Origin: RGIG5270 sp045538635
GTDB lineage: Bacteria; Verrucomicrobiota; Lentisphaeria; Victivallales; Victivallaceae
Reading direction: 5' to 3'
DNA: 42,783 bases
Assembly (NCBI GenBank): GCA_045538635.1
Contig: JAZSRU010000140.1
Span: forward strand, 1-42,783
The position numbers and the translations under genes are program-made. The notes under the pieces are model-generated. The model searched no databases. It was not told the origin of the DNA and saw nothing but the letters and a program-made list of their open reading frames with translations. Shown here one piece after another: positions 17,241 through 26,047 of the stretch. Positions within the stretch are counted from its first letter, which is position 1, and each line of letters begins with the position of its first letter.

Positions 17241-18959
17241 TTAATTTTTTTGAGCTTTTGGGACGCGGCTGATAGCTTTTTTCGGACAGGAATCAATACA
17301 GCTGTTGCATTTTGTACATTTTGCAGTATTGACAACGAAATCATCAGAAATAGCGTTTACGGGGCAATTTTTGATGCAGAGTTTGCATTTGACGCATTTG
17401 TTCTGATCGAGGAAAACATCCACGAGAGCGGTACATTTCAATGCTTTGCACTGTTTATTTCTGACATGATCTTCATATTCGTTGCGGAAATAGCGCATGG
17501 TTGCAAGGACGGGATTGGGAGCTGTCTGGCCCAGACCGCAGAGTGCGCCTTTTTTGACTTTATTGCCGAGATCGACGAGGAAATCGAGATCGGCTTCTTC
17601 GCCGTTGCCTTCGGTGATGCGGGTAAGGGTTTCAAACATGCGTTTGGTACCGACGCGGCAGAAAGTGCATTTGCCGCAGCTTTCGCGGTGAGTGAAATCC
17701 AGAAAGTACCGTGCAGTTTCAACCATACAGCGATCCTTGCTGATCACGATCATACCGCCGGACCCCATGATCGCGCCGAGCGTTTTCAATGAATCGTAAT
17801 CGACCGGAGTATCAAACAGCTCAATCGGAATACATCCGCCGGACGGACCGCCGGTTTGAACCGCTTTGACTTGAGAACGGTCAGCGCCGCCGATATCAAA
17901 AACTATTTCATTGAGAGTGATACCCATCGGAACTTCGACCAGTCCGGGATATTTGAGGTCGCCTGCGAGAGCGAAAAGTTTGGTTCCTTTGCTGCCTTCT
18001 GTCCCGACGGAAGCATATTTTGCTGCGCCTTCACGCAGGATCAGGGGGACATTGCCGAAAGTTTCAACATTGTTGATCATGGTCGGATGTCCCATCCAGC
18101 CGCTGTCGGTGGGGAAGGGGGGACGGAAACGCGGAGTGCCGCGTTTGCCTTCAAGAGAGTGGATGAGAGCGGTTTCTTCGCCGCAGACAAAAGCACCTGC
18201 ACCCTCTTTGATAATGATTTCGAGTTCGCGGCCTGCGACAATGTTGAGTTTGTGTTCATAAATCTGTCCGATAGCGATTTTGAGGTGTTTGATCGCCAGC
18301 GGATATTCGGCGCGGCAGTAGATGAAAAGTTTGGTTGCTCCGGTTGCATAAGCGGCAATGAGCATACCTTCAAGCATCTGATGCGGCACACTTTCCATAA
18401 GTGAGCGGTCCATGAATGCGCCGGGGTCGCCTTCGTCAGCGTTGCAGATGAGGATTTTTTCGGGATTCTGTTTGGCGGCGAGGAAGCTCCATTTCATGCC
18501 GGTCGGGAAGCCGCCGCCGCCGCGTCCGCGCAATCCGGAGAGTTTGACTTCATTGACGACATCTTCCGGCTTCATGGCGAGGGCTTTTTTCAATCCTTCA
18601 TATCCGCCGTGGCTGCAGTAATCTTCAAAAGACACGGGGTTGATTTTGCCGACGAGAGCGAGGACTTTGACCAGTTCTTTGGATTTTCTGCCAGCGTGGA
18701 TATTGAATTTGGCGAAATCGGTTCCGTTGAGAATGGAGTCGATATATGCATCTTCTGCTTTGAGATTGCCGAAATATTGACTTGATCCGTCAGTATAAAT
18801 AACTTCAGCGATCGGTTCAGCGTAACAATGGCCGATACATCCGGTTTCTTCAATGGGGAGATCGGTTTTTGATTTCAGAAGTTCGAGAACTGCACCTGCG
18901 CCTGCGGCAATGCCGCATGAAGCCATGCCGACGCGGATTTTTTCGATATTTTTACTCAT
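17241..18959 (-). CDS. NuoF/HydB-like NADH-binding flavoprotein subunit
   Basis: This 572-residue protein has an N-terminal thioredoxin-like 2Fe-2S domain (MASCGIAAGAG and TGCIGHC). The NADH/FMN core follows, with LRGRGGGGFPTGMKW and NADEGDPGAFMDRSL. Next come an SLBB region, the 4Fe-4S site ESCGKCTFCRVGTKRM with downstream ALCGLG, and two C-terminal 4Fe-4S clusters (CVKCKLCIKNCP, CTKCNSCIDSCP). The extra N- and C-terminal clusters are typical of HydB of bifurcating hydrogenases and StnB, and are lacking in complex I NuoF. It overlaps the NuoE-like gene by ATGA and lies 9 bp upstream of the GltD-like gene. No H-cluster hydrogenase or formate dehydrogenase gene is adjacent. Confidence 0.9.
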   Translation of the reverse strand: MSKNIEKIRVGMASCGIAAGAGAVLELLKSKTDLPIEETGCIGHCYAEPIAEVIYTDGSSQYFGNLKAEDAYIDSILNGTDFAKFNIHAGRKSKELVKVLALVGKINPVSFEDYCSHGGYEGLKKALAMKPEDVVNEVKLSGLRGRGGGGFPTGMKWSFLAAKQNPEKILICNADEGDPGAFMDRSLMESVPHQMLEGMLIAAYATGATKLFIYCRAEYPLAIKHLKIAIGQIYEHKLNIVAGRELEIIIKEGAGAFVCGEETALIHSLEGKRGTPRFRPPFPTDSGWMGHPTMINNVETFGNVPLILREGAAKYASVGTEGSKGTKLFALAGDLKYPGLVEVPMGITLNEIVFDIGGADRSQVKAVQTGGPSGGCIPIELFDTPVDYDSLKTLGAIMGSGGMIVISKDRCMVETARYFLDFTHRESCGKCTFCRVGTKRMFETLTRITEGNGEEADLDFLVDLGNKVKKGALCGLGQTAPNPVLATMRYFRNEYEDHVRNKQCKALKCTALVDVFLDQNKCVKCKLCIKNCPVNAISDDFVVNTAKCTKCNSCIDSCPKKAISRVPKAQKN

Positions 18960-19408
18960 TTTGCCGCATACTCCTTGAGGATTTTGACTGTTGATTTGCG
19001 GTCGAGTTTACCGTAAACTCTGCCGTTTACGCTCATAACCGGTGCAAGACTGCAGCAGCCGAGACAGGCGACTGTTTCGAGTGAGAAAATTCCGTCTTTG
19101 TCGGTTTCTCCGGGATTGATGCCCAGAGCGTCGGATATCCATTGACGGATTTGGACAGAACCTTTGATATGGCATGCAGTTCCGTCGCATACGGCGATTT
19201 TGTATTTGCCGGGTTTCACCCGTTTAAACTGTGCGTAAAAAGAGAGAACGCCCTCAACTTCGACGGGAGCTATACCGAAATATTTACCGACAGCTTCGAT
19301 GGCTTCATCAGAAACATAGCCTTCCTGACTCTGGACGGCCTGCAAGCCTTTGATGAGGTTGCTTGGTATATTTTCGATATTTTTGAGAAAATCATAATTG
19401 TTTGACAT
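18956..19408 (-). CDS. NuoE/HydC-like 2Fe-2S subunit
   Basis: This 150-residue thioredoxin-fold 2Fe-2S protein has a four-cysteine pattern, two in VCDGTACHIKG and two in VACLGCCSLAPV. It fits the 24-kDa NuoE/HydC/StnC type. The N-terminal helical part (GYVSDEAIEAVGKYFGI.P.EVEGVLSFYAQFK) is also typical. It is the first gene of the three-subunit operon, with an AAGGAGG ribosome site, a good -10/-35 pair at 19447-19475 and tandem TTGTGA elements just upstream. Confidence 0.92.
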   Translation of the reverse strand: MSNNYDFLKNIENIPSNLIKGLQAVQSQEGYVSDEAIEAVGKYFGIAPVEVEGVLSFYAQFKRVKPGKYKIAVCDGTACHIKGSVQIRQWISDALGINPGETDKDGIFSLETVACLGCCSLAPVMSVNGRVYGKLDRKSTVKILKEYAAK

Positions 19409-19446
19409 TTTGATGTTGCCTCCTTGCTATATAATAACATCTCTGT

Positions 19447-19475
19447 AATGTATCGCTGGGTTGTGGAAAAATCAA
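19447..19475 (-). promoter_or_regulatory. Promoter of the nuoE-like operon
   Basis: On the minus strand TTGATT (19475-19470) and TACATT (19452-19447) have a 17-base spacer, about 40 bp before the ATG. Confidence 0.6.
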
Positions 19476-19483
19476 GCTGCAAG

Positions 19484-19521
19484 TGTGATTTTTTCACAAA
19501 AAAACTGATATTTTTTCACAA
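19484..19521. promoter_or_regulatory. Tandem TGTGA-N5-TCACA-type operator upstream of nuoE-like operon
   Basis: TGTGA (19484-19488) and TCACA (19494-19498) form a dyad with a 5-base spacer. A second TCACAA (19516-19521) repeats 22 bp further upstream with a weaker partner half. The dyad ends 8 bp upstream of the -35 box, which suits an activator of the CRP/FNR type or an upstream repressor site. Half-sites resemble Rex and CRP sites, but both normally have N6, not N5. The same layout occurs at 40477-40513. Confidence 0.6.
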
Positions 19522-19569
19522 AAAATATTATTATGCAGATTTACATAACAGGAACAATTGTTTGTATTG

Positions 19570-21252
19570 TCAGAATTTGAATACATCGGTACTTTTTTTG
19601 CCGGCGAGTGTGCTTGCCAGATAGAGCGTTGCCCCCAGAAAAAGCATGGTCCACACGCCGAATGCACAGGCAATGGCTGGACCGTTGCCGAGAAATTGCG
19701 ACAGTTCAAACAACGCTTTGGTAATGGGATAATATGCACTCTTCTGCGCCAGTATCAACGAGTCTGATACTTCAAGCATTGAAAAGCTGAATGCAAACAA
19801 TCCGCCGATAAGCAGATGCGCTCCGATGATCGGCATTGTGATTTTGAAAAATGCCTTTTTCTCGCTTGCACCGAGGTTGCGTGCGGCAAATTCCAGATCG
19901 TCAGGTGTTTGCTGCAAACCGCTGGATGCACTCCGGATGACATACGGAATACGGCGTATCGCATAAGCGACCCCCAGCAGCAGCAGAGGATTGCCGGTCG
20001 GATTGAAAAAGTTCCGCGCCCAATCGAGTTTAGTCGCCATCCCGATATAACCGAATGCAATGACGATGCCGGGGACCGAGAGCGGCAGCATGCAGAGAAT
20101 GTCTGCCAGAACTTCGCCTTTGAGCCGCCATTTGTGTTGAATCAAAGCCCCCGCAAGTCCGAGTATTACAGCAATAACTGTTGCCAGCAGCGCATAACGC
20201 AAACTGTTGACTATGCTCGGAATGACCATCGGATTGGAGAGTGCTTCCTCAAAATGTATCAGAGTGAATACTCGCGGCAGGATAGTTTGATAATATTCCT
20301 GACTGAAAGCACAGCACAACAGCATGATATGAGGCAGCAGACTTACAAGTGCCAGCAGCAGAAATGCGCTGAACGGCAGATAAGATTTGAAACCTTTGAG
20401 TTTGAATGCGCCGCTCTGGCGTGAACCTTTGGCGGCGGCGGCATTGTTTGTACGGAGCATCTTTTTTGCAATCAGGTACAATGCAGTTGAGAAAAAAAGC
20501 ATCACAGCAACCATGGCATACGGCAGAGGATTGCTTTCGATTTCATTTATCCCGTTGAATATCTGTACCGGTGTCGTCCGGGTAAAGCCGAACATCAACG
20601 GCGTGCCGAGTTCAGTAAAGCTCCAAATGAGAATGATACTGCATCCGGCAAAAAGTCCGTTTTTGACCAGCGGCAGAGTTATTTTGAAAAAGGTTTTGAT
20701 TTTTCCGGCACCGAGCAGATGAGATGCTTCCTCCATTGACGGATCGACAGAGTTGAGCGATGCCACCAGATTGAGATAAAGTATCGGGAAAAGATGCAGA
20801 GATTCAATCAGAGCGACTGCCAGGAGCTTGTTGCTCCCGTCAAAAAATGCGATCGGCTCCATGCCGCAATTCCGCAGTATTGTATTCACAACTCCGTAAT
20901 GACCGAGAAACTGCTGGATGCCCAAAGCACCGACAAACGGCGGCAGTATCATCGGCAGCAGCATGAAAAAAGATACCGCTTTTTTGCCCTTGAAATCGTA
21001 TTTGTTGAAGAGCAGCGCAAATGGAAAAGAGAGCAGAATTGTGAAAAATGTTGTCAGTATTGCGATTTTGAGAGAGTTGATCAATCCCTCAAATGTAACA
21101 GGATTTTTGAATATCTCTGTGATAAGCGACCAGTGCAGGCCTTCTTTGATGACCAGATAAATAGGCAGCAGCAGAAATATTCCGAGAAAAATTGTCAATA
21201 CTGCAAATGTTGAATAATGCAGAATGTTTGAAAGAGAAAATCTTTTGTTCAT
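19570..21252 (-). CDS. ABC importer, fused double permease (FbpB/ThiP-like)
   Basis: This 560-residue protein has about 12 membrane helices and two permease halves. Each half has an EAA-type loop for the ATPase: EEASHLLGAGKIKTFFKITLP near residue 178 and FAARNLGASEKKAFFKITMP near 445. Fused permeases of this kind occur in Fe3+ (FbpB), thiamine and phosphonate-type importers. It is the last gene of the ATPase-binding protein-permease set, 2 bp after the binding-protein gene. Substrate cannot be read from the permease. Confidence 0.88.
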   Translation of the reverse strand: MNKRFSLSNILHYSTFAVLTIFLGIFLLLPIYLVIKEGLHWSLITEIFKNPVTFEGLINSLKIAILTTFFTILLSFPFALLFNKYDFKGKKAVSFFMLLPMILPPFVGALGIQQFLGHYGVVNTILRNCGMEPIAFFDGSNKLLAVALIESLHLFPILYLNLVASLNSVDPSMEEASHLLGAGKIKTFFKITLPLVKNGLFAGCSIILIWSFTELGTPLMFGFTRTTPVQIFNGINEIESNPLPYAMVAVMLFFSTALYLIAKKMLRTNNAAAAKGSRQSGAFKLKGFKSYLPFSAFLLLALVSLLPHIMLLCCAFSQEYYQTILPRVFTLIHFEEALSNPMVIPSIVNSLRYALLATVIAVILGLAGALIQHKWRLKGEVLADILCMLPLSVPGIVIAFGYIGMATKLDWARNFFNPTGNPLLLLGVAYAIRRIPYVIRSASSGLQQTPDDLEFAARNLGASEKKAFFKITMPIIGAHLLIGGLFAFSFSMLEVSDSLILAQKSAYYPITKALFELSQFLGNGPAIACAFGVWTMLFLGATLYLASTLAGKKSTDVFKF

Positions 21253-21254
21253 TT

Positions 21255-22856
21255 TTACAATCCTTTCCGCGCAAGTTCAGCGGCTTCACGGTAATTTCTG
21301 ATCGCCTGCGCGCTCCATTCACGGCGGACAGCGGCGACATCCAAAGCGGTATGCCCCGGGTAAACAGACAATGCTTTTGACGCATTTTTTGCTTCGGAGT
21401 AGGGGACAATCATGCGGTTGAAAGCTGCCGCCGCTTGCGGTACGCGTTCGTAACCTCCGGCGTTGATTATCGCCAGATGAGCCTGTTGAAGTTCCTCAAT
21501 GACATCCAGCAGCGTGGTGCGTATGAGGATTCGTATCAAATTGAAATACGGACCGGTCCAGCGGCCGTTATAAAAAACATTTTCACTGCTGACATATGGA
21601 TTGTATGAGCCGTTGGAAAGATTTGCTTTATCTGCTTTTTCGTGGACATCCCGTCTGATAGGCGGACGCAGAAGTGCATATTTGCGCGGACCACCCGGTG
21701 CGCCCGGACGGTGATTCCAGAGTTTCTGCCCATCTTCAGAGAGGCAGAAGTCAATGAAGTCGCATGCCTGTTGGCGGTTCGGTGCGCCGCGCAGAAGCTG
21801 AACCGGGTCGGCACTTACAAAACTGCCGCCTTTCGGGGTGATATAGCGGATTTTTTCTCTGCCTTCCGGGGACATGGCGGCGGTGAACTGCTGTTCTGCC
21901 AATGCATAAAAGTCGATAGCCATACCGATAGCGCCGTTGCCGGAGGCAATTTCACGCGGAACTTTGCCTGCGCTGTCAGTCACGGCGCGGGAATTTGCGA
22001 CGATGCGGCGTATGAGGTTGAAACCTTCTTCAAATCCGATTGCCGGACCTTTGTCTTTGCCGTATTTTTTTGCGGCCTGAAACATTTTTTCCTGCAAAAT
22101 GGATTCAAAACATTTTGTGACAGAGCCGGATTTTGAGGGGTCAGCGACAATAACTTTACCGAAAAATTCACTGCGCGCCATGTCGTCCCAGCGGGTGATA
22201 TCTGACGGTTTCAAACCGCATTCTATCACAACATCAGGATTGATACAGATACCGAAACTTGAAAGACATACGCCGTAGTAAAGTCCGTTTTTGTCATAAA
22301 AAGTTTCTCCGGCAAATGATGGCGGAATAATGTTATTGCTGAAATATTCCGGATGTCTTTTGAAAACTTCAGCATCCGCGGCATAACCTTTCTGCGCCAT
22401 CCGCGCCTGATCAAATGTGCCGCCGCCGAAAAAGAGATCAATACCGATACCGATATTTGAATCCAGAAACATTTTTCTGGCATTTTTTGCTTCATCGGAT
22501 GCAGTCGGAGCTTGATCGCGGGTGAATGCTGCTTGTACCACCGGGTTCCATTTCAGATTTTTCGCCTCATAAAAACGGCGGAATTCGGATTCAAAGCGGT
22601 CGGAAATATAACGGATGATATCACTGGTACCGCCCATATTGCGGTAATCAATACGGATTGAACGGTTGTATTTTTTGAAATAATAATCTTTGAAAGCCTG
22701 TTCAAATTCGCTTTTGATAGAATCCACATGCGGGGTGACGATAACCAGATTATCCACATCATCGGCATAATCAGCCTGCTGCGGAGCCTGTTTCAGAGCA
22801 AAGGGTATCAGCAGCAGTATCAGAAATATGCTGAAAGCAAAAAGTGTCTTTTTCAT
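21255..22856 (-). CDS. ABC importer substrate-binding protein (unusually long)
   Basis: This 533-residue exported protein starts with a clear hydrophobic signal (MKKTLFAFSIFLILLLIPFAL); no lipobox cysteine follows, so it is periplasmic or signal-anchored. It has the binding-protein pattern LVIVTPHVDSIKSEFEQAFKDYY, FFGGGTFDQARMAQ, YYGVCLSSFGICINPDV, and VIVADPSKSGSVTKCFESIL. This resembles the Fe3+/2-aminoethylphosphonate-type family (usually 330-360 residues). The extra length includes an insert after the first 60 residues and a long C-terminal part, from about residue 400, beyond the usual lobe. The start overlaps the ATPase stop (ATGA). Ligand unknown; iron is the default guess only. Confidence 0.82.
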   Translation of the reverse strand: MKKTLFAFSIFLILLLIPFALKQAPQQADYADDVDNLVIVTPHVDSIKSEFEQAFKDYYFKKYNRSIRIDYRNMGGTSDIIRYISDRFESEFRRFYEAKNLKWNPVVQAAFTRDQAPTASDEAKNARKMFLDSNIGIGIDLFFGGGTFDQARMAQKGYAADAEVFKRHPEYFSNNIIPPSFAGETFYDKNGLYYGVCLSSFGICINPDVVIECGLKPSDITRWDDMARSEFFGKVIVADPSKSGSVTKCFESILQEKMFQAAKKYGKDKGPAIGFEEGFNLIRRIVANSRAVTDSAGKVPREIASGNGAIGMAIDFYALAEQQFTAAMSPEGREKIRYITPKGGSFVSADPVQLLRGAPNRQQACDFIDFCLSEDGQKLWNHRPGAPGGPRKYALLRPPIRRDVHEKADKANLSNGSYNPYVSSENVFYNGRWTGPYFNLIRILIRTTLLDVIEELQQAHLAIINAGGYERVPQAAAAFNRMIVPYSEAKNASKALSVYPGHTALDVAAVRREWSAQAIRNYREAAELARKGL

Positions 22857-23923
22857 CGTTTTTTCAGCACCATGGTATTTTGTTTATCAACAGCGATAGA
22901 GAGAGTATCTCCGGCGGCGGCATCAGTTTTGCCGGAGAAGCGTACAGCGATATTGCAAGTTCCGGCTTTGAGCTGGAATTCTGTATGGTCGCCCATGAAA
23001 GTTTTTTCGGTGATGACGGCATCAATGGTATTGGAAGCGGCGTTGGGAGCGAAATTGAAATGTTCTTCGCGGACACCGACAGTGATTTCCTCATTTTCAG
23101 CAAAAGAGATTTCCGGATCGATTGGAGCCTGCCAGATGAAATTTTCGCCTTGAACAGTATAAAATTCAGCATCTTTTTTAATTATTTTGCCGTCAAAAAA
23201 GTTTATGCCGCCGAGAAATTCCGCAGTAAATGCAGAATTTGGATGGTAATAAAGTTCCTGCGGAGTGTCGCATTGAACGATTGATCCTTCCTGCATAATG
23301 CCGATACGGTCGGCAATGGACAATGCTTCGGTGCGGTCGTGGGTAACATAGATCGCTGAAACTTTGCGCGCCTTGAGAATACGGCGGATTTCAATACGCA
23401 TGGTATCGCGGAGTTTGCTGTCCAGATTGGAGAGCGGTTCATCCAGCAGCAGCAGTTCGGGGCGTACGGCGAGTGCGCGGGCAAGAGCTACACGCTGCTG
23501 CTGACCGCCGGAAAGTTCTGTTGTAAGACGCTTTTCAAAACCTTCAAGCTGAACGAGTTTCAGCAATTGAGCAACTTCGTTTTCAATTTCTTTTTTCGGC
23601 ATTTTTGCCATTTTCATACCGAATGCGATATTTTCGTAAACATTGAGGTGCGGCCAGAGGGCATAATTTTGGAAGACCATACTCATCCGGCGTTTTTCGG
23701 GGGCGAGGCCGTTGATATTTCTGCCGCGGAGCAGACATGCGCCGCTGTCTTCGGTCAGCAAACCTGCAATAATGCGCAGCAATGTGGACTTGCCGCAGCC
23801 GGATGGACCGAGGAGAAAAAAGATTTCATTTTCATTGATATCGAGGTCAAACGGGCGCAGAATGACTTTGCCTTTTTGATAAGATTTGGTGATTTGCCGG
23901 AGCGAGAGAAGAGTGTTGTTCAT
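22853..23923 (-). CDS. ABC importer ATP-binding protein (FbpC/PotA-like)
   Basis: This 356-residue ATPase has Walker A LLGPSGCGKSTLLRI, Q-loop MVFQNYALWPHL, signature LSGGQQQRVALARAL, Walker B ELLLLDEPLSNLD and switch YVTHDRTEAL. A TOBE-like C-terminal regulatory domain from about residue 240 contains ITVGVREEHF. It powers the fused permease encoded downstream. It starts 3 bp after the nitroreductase stop, so sigma factor, nitroreductase and transporter appear to be one transcript. Confidence 0.93.
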   Translation of the reverse strand: MNNTLLSLRQITKSYQKGKVILRPFDLDINENEIFFLLGPSGCGKSTLLRIIAGLLTEDSGACLLRGRNINGLAPEKRRMSMVFQNYALWPHLNVYENIAFGMKMAKMPKKEIENEVAQLLKLVQLEGFEKRLTTELSGGQQQRVALARALAVRPELLLLDEPLSNLDSKLRDTMRIEIRRILKARKVSAIYVTHDRTEALSIADRIGIMQEGSIVQCDTPQELYYHPNSAFTAEFLGGINFFDGKIIKKDAEFYTVQGENFIWQAPIDPEISFAENEEITVGVREEHFNFAPNAASNTIDAVITEKTFMGDHTEFQLKAGTCNIAVRFSGKTDAAAGDTLSIAVDKQNTMVLKKR

Positions 23924-23926
23924 GAT

Positions 23927-24445
23927 TCAGTATCTGTTGAAATGGATTTTATCAGGGTTGAAACGGGTTTCGGGTTCTTTTTCTTCGGCTTTGAAGCCGA
24001 GAGCGATAACGCAGACGGGGATGATATTTTCCGGAAGTTTAAAATATTTGCGGATCGCATCAACGCGTTCTTCTCTGGGGTGGACGCCCAGCCAGCAGGA
24101 GCCGAGGCCGCGGGCTTCGGCAGAGAGCAGGATGGTTTGAATCGCTGCGGAAACATCCTGAAGCATATATGATAATTCATTCATGTGAGCTTCATTGATG
24201 TCGCCGCAGACAATAATTCCTGCGGCAGAATCTTTGAGAAAAGCGCCATGAGGCAGAAATTCAGATACATCAGCGAGGACTTTTTTTTCGTCAAGTACAA
24301 TGAATTCCCACGGATCGCGGCGCATGGCAGATGGGGAAGCCATTGCATCTCCGAGGATTTCCATTATTGTCAGACGGGGGATTTCGCGGGCAGTAAATTT
24401 GCGTATACTGCGGCGTTGATGAAAAATATTGTTTGGATCAGCCAT
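23927..24445 (-). CDS. Nitroreductase family FMN oxidoreductase
   Basis: This 172-residue protein starts with IFHQRRSIRKFTAREIP, the classic nitroreductase opening, followed by ASPSAMRRDPWEFIVL (FMN phosphate site) and LSAEARGLGSCWLGVHPREERV. These are cytoplasmic FMN enzymes that use NAD(P)H; natural substrates are usually unknown. It lies 3 bp downstream of the sigma-factor stop and 3 bp upstream of the ABC ATPase. A reductase beside a possible Fe3+ importer might act on a metal or redox cargo, but that is inference. Confidence 0.92.
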   Translation of the reverse strand: MADPNNIFHQRRSIRKFTAREIPRLTIMEILGDAMASPSAMRRDPWEFIVLDEKKVLADVSEFLPHGAFLKDSAAGIIVCGDINEAHMNELSYMLQDVSAAIQTILLSAEARGLGSCWLGVHPREERVDAIRKYFKLPENIIPVCVIALGFKAEEKEPETRFNPDKIHFNRY

Positions 24446-24448
24446 ATT

Positions 24449-25852
24449 TCAACCTTGTTTTTTGGGATTTGAAAAGTAAAAATCGAGTAATTTTATTTTA
24501 TCCGGAGCCCGCAATTTATTGATAATTTTGAGTTCCAGCTGGCGAACTCTTTCGCGGGTCAGATTGAATCTTTCGCTCAATTCGGTAAAAGGTGTCGGTT
24601 TATGTCCGAACAGCCCGAACCGCAATACTATGATTTCCTGTTCCCTCCGGCTCAAAGTCGAGAGCATTTTGTAGAGCGTTCTGTAAGTGACATCTTTGTC
24701 AAAATCGGTAAAGTCGCGGCTATCGGAATTGTCTTTAAGGGTATCTTCCAATGAAAAATTATCATCCTGATTGCCGAGCGGGGCCTGCAATGATATCGCC
24801 TGCCGAGCCATGCAGCGTATGGCATTTACCTTGGCAACGGGTAATCCAAGTTCAACGGCGATATCTTCGGATTCCGGTTCTCTGCCCATTGTCTGAAGGA
24901 GTTTCTGTTCGGCGCGGTTGATTTTAGTTATCAGATTCAGCATGTGGGTGGGGATGCGTATTGTGCGGGATTGAGAAGCCACACCGTGAATGATGTTCTG
25001 TTTGATCCACCAGACTGCATAAGTGCTGAATTTATGACCGAGATGCGGGTCGAATTTGTCAATAGCGCGCATCAGACCGAGATTTCCCTCCTGAATGATA
25101 TCATTGAATGATACGCCGCGATTGCGGAATTTGCGTGCGATACTGATTACGAGTCTGAGATGATTTTTCAGCATTTCGTGCCGCAGCATGGTCAATTCCT
25201 GTTTTGCTGCCAGCAGAGATTGGATATGGCAGACGAGTGCGGTCGGCGGGAGCAGAAATTTTTCTGCGAGAAATGTTATCTGTTCATCGGTCAGATTGTT
25301 TATTATTCCGGGATAATCTGTATGCGAACGGTCCTTTTCCTGCCAGATGGTGAGATAATCTGAAATCAGATTGAAATATTGTTCAAGATGGTCATAATTG
25401 ACTTTGAAGGATGTGCATTCTCTGACCAGAATTGTACGGATATGGTCGGCTTCGGGAGATGTATATTCATATTGCAGAGTATTGAAGTGTGAATTTATAT
25501 TGTCGTACCATTTGGAGAAAAAGTCAGACGGCACATTTTCAAATTTCTGCAATTCGGATGGCATGAAAATTTCATCGGTATTTTGTTTGACAATGAGTTC
25601 TCCGAGTGTGTGCAGAAATGCTTTGACCGCTGGTGCAAAAGTGAAAAGCAGCTCACGGAAGCGGCTCATGACTCTTTCGATTTCCCAAATGAGTTCATCT
25701 TTGTCGATGCCGGTTTGAATATCAAACTTTTTAATATCTTCCAGGTAGCTGAAAAAAGATTTATCCATATCATTTGCATAGGAAAATATTTTCGACACGG
25801 TATTATTTCCTGTCGATATTTTATCTTTTTTTATTTTTCCGATATTTTCCAT
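24449..25852 (-). CDS. Sigma-70 family RNA polymerase sigma factor with atypical N-terminal half
   Basis: I use ATG 25852 (467 residues) because AAAAGGTG lies 5 bases before it; the frame extends 26 codons further upstream without a better site. The C-terminal half is canonical: region 2 (LRLVISIARKFRNRGVSFNDIIQEGNLGLMRAIDKF and KFSTYAVWWIKQNI), region 3 (TRIPTHMLNLITKINRAEQ), and region 4 (LSRREQEIIVLRFGLFGHKPTPFTELSERF, LTRERVRQLELKIINKL). The first about 200 residues are acidic and aromatic-rich and lack a standard region 1.1. It is probably a group-2/alternative factor alongside the RpoD-like gene at 40898-42406. It may drive the operon it heads. Confidence 0.9.
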   Translation of the reverse strand: MENIGKIKKDKISTGNNTVSKIFSYANDMDKSFFSYLEDIKKFDIQTGIDKDELIWEIERVMSRFRELLFTFAPAVKAFLHTLGELIVKQNTDEIFMPSELQKFENVPSDFFSKWYDNINSHFNTLQYEYTSPEADHIRTILVRECTSFKVNYDHLEQYFNLISDYLTIWQEKDRSHTDYPGIINNLTDEQITFLAEKFLLPPTALVCHIQSLLAAKQELTMLRHEMLKNHLRLVISIARKFRNRGVSFNDIIQEGNLGLMRAIDKFDPHLGHKFSTYAVWWIKQNIIHGVASQSRTIRIPTHMLNLITKINRAEQKLLQTMGREPESEDIAVELGLPVAKVNAIRCMARQAISLQAPLGNQDDNFSLEDTLKDNSDSRDFTDFDKDVTYRTLYKMLSTLSRREQEIIVLRFGLFGHKPTPFTELSERFNLTRERVRQLELKIINKLRAPDKIKLLDFYFSNPKKQG

Positions 25853-25979
25853 GCAGCACCTTTTTTTGTTTTTGCGAATACACTTATCAAAAGATATCAT
25901 AAAATTGTGTTTTTGCCAGTAAAAAAACATATTTTTATCATTTTTTTGAAATAGAATACTTTTTTTGTCCGATGAAATC

Positions 25980-26007
25980 TTGAAAAAATCTTATAAACGG
26001 TTATATT
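25980..26007 (+). promoter_or_regulatory. Candidate promoter of SGNH hydrolase gene
   Basis: TTGAAA (25980-25985) and TATATT (26002-26007) are 16 bases apart and 40 bp before the ATG at 26048. Confidence 0.45.
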
Positions 26008-26047
26008 CCTATTGAATACAAAACAGAAATAAGAAAAGAGAATATTT

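Noticed and set aside
15222..19408. Reading the three redox genes as complex I or an Fe-only hydrogenase
   Set aside because: There are no membrane subunits, no H-cluster motifs and no NuoG-size subunit; the third protein is GltD-like.
19484..19521. Assignment of the operator to Rex alone
   Set aside because: The half-sites fit, but Rex dyads normally have a 6-base centre, and the sites lie upstream of -35 where a repressor is less usual. The regulator is left open.
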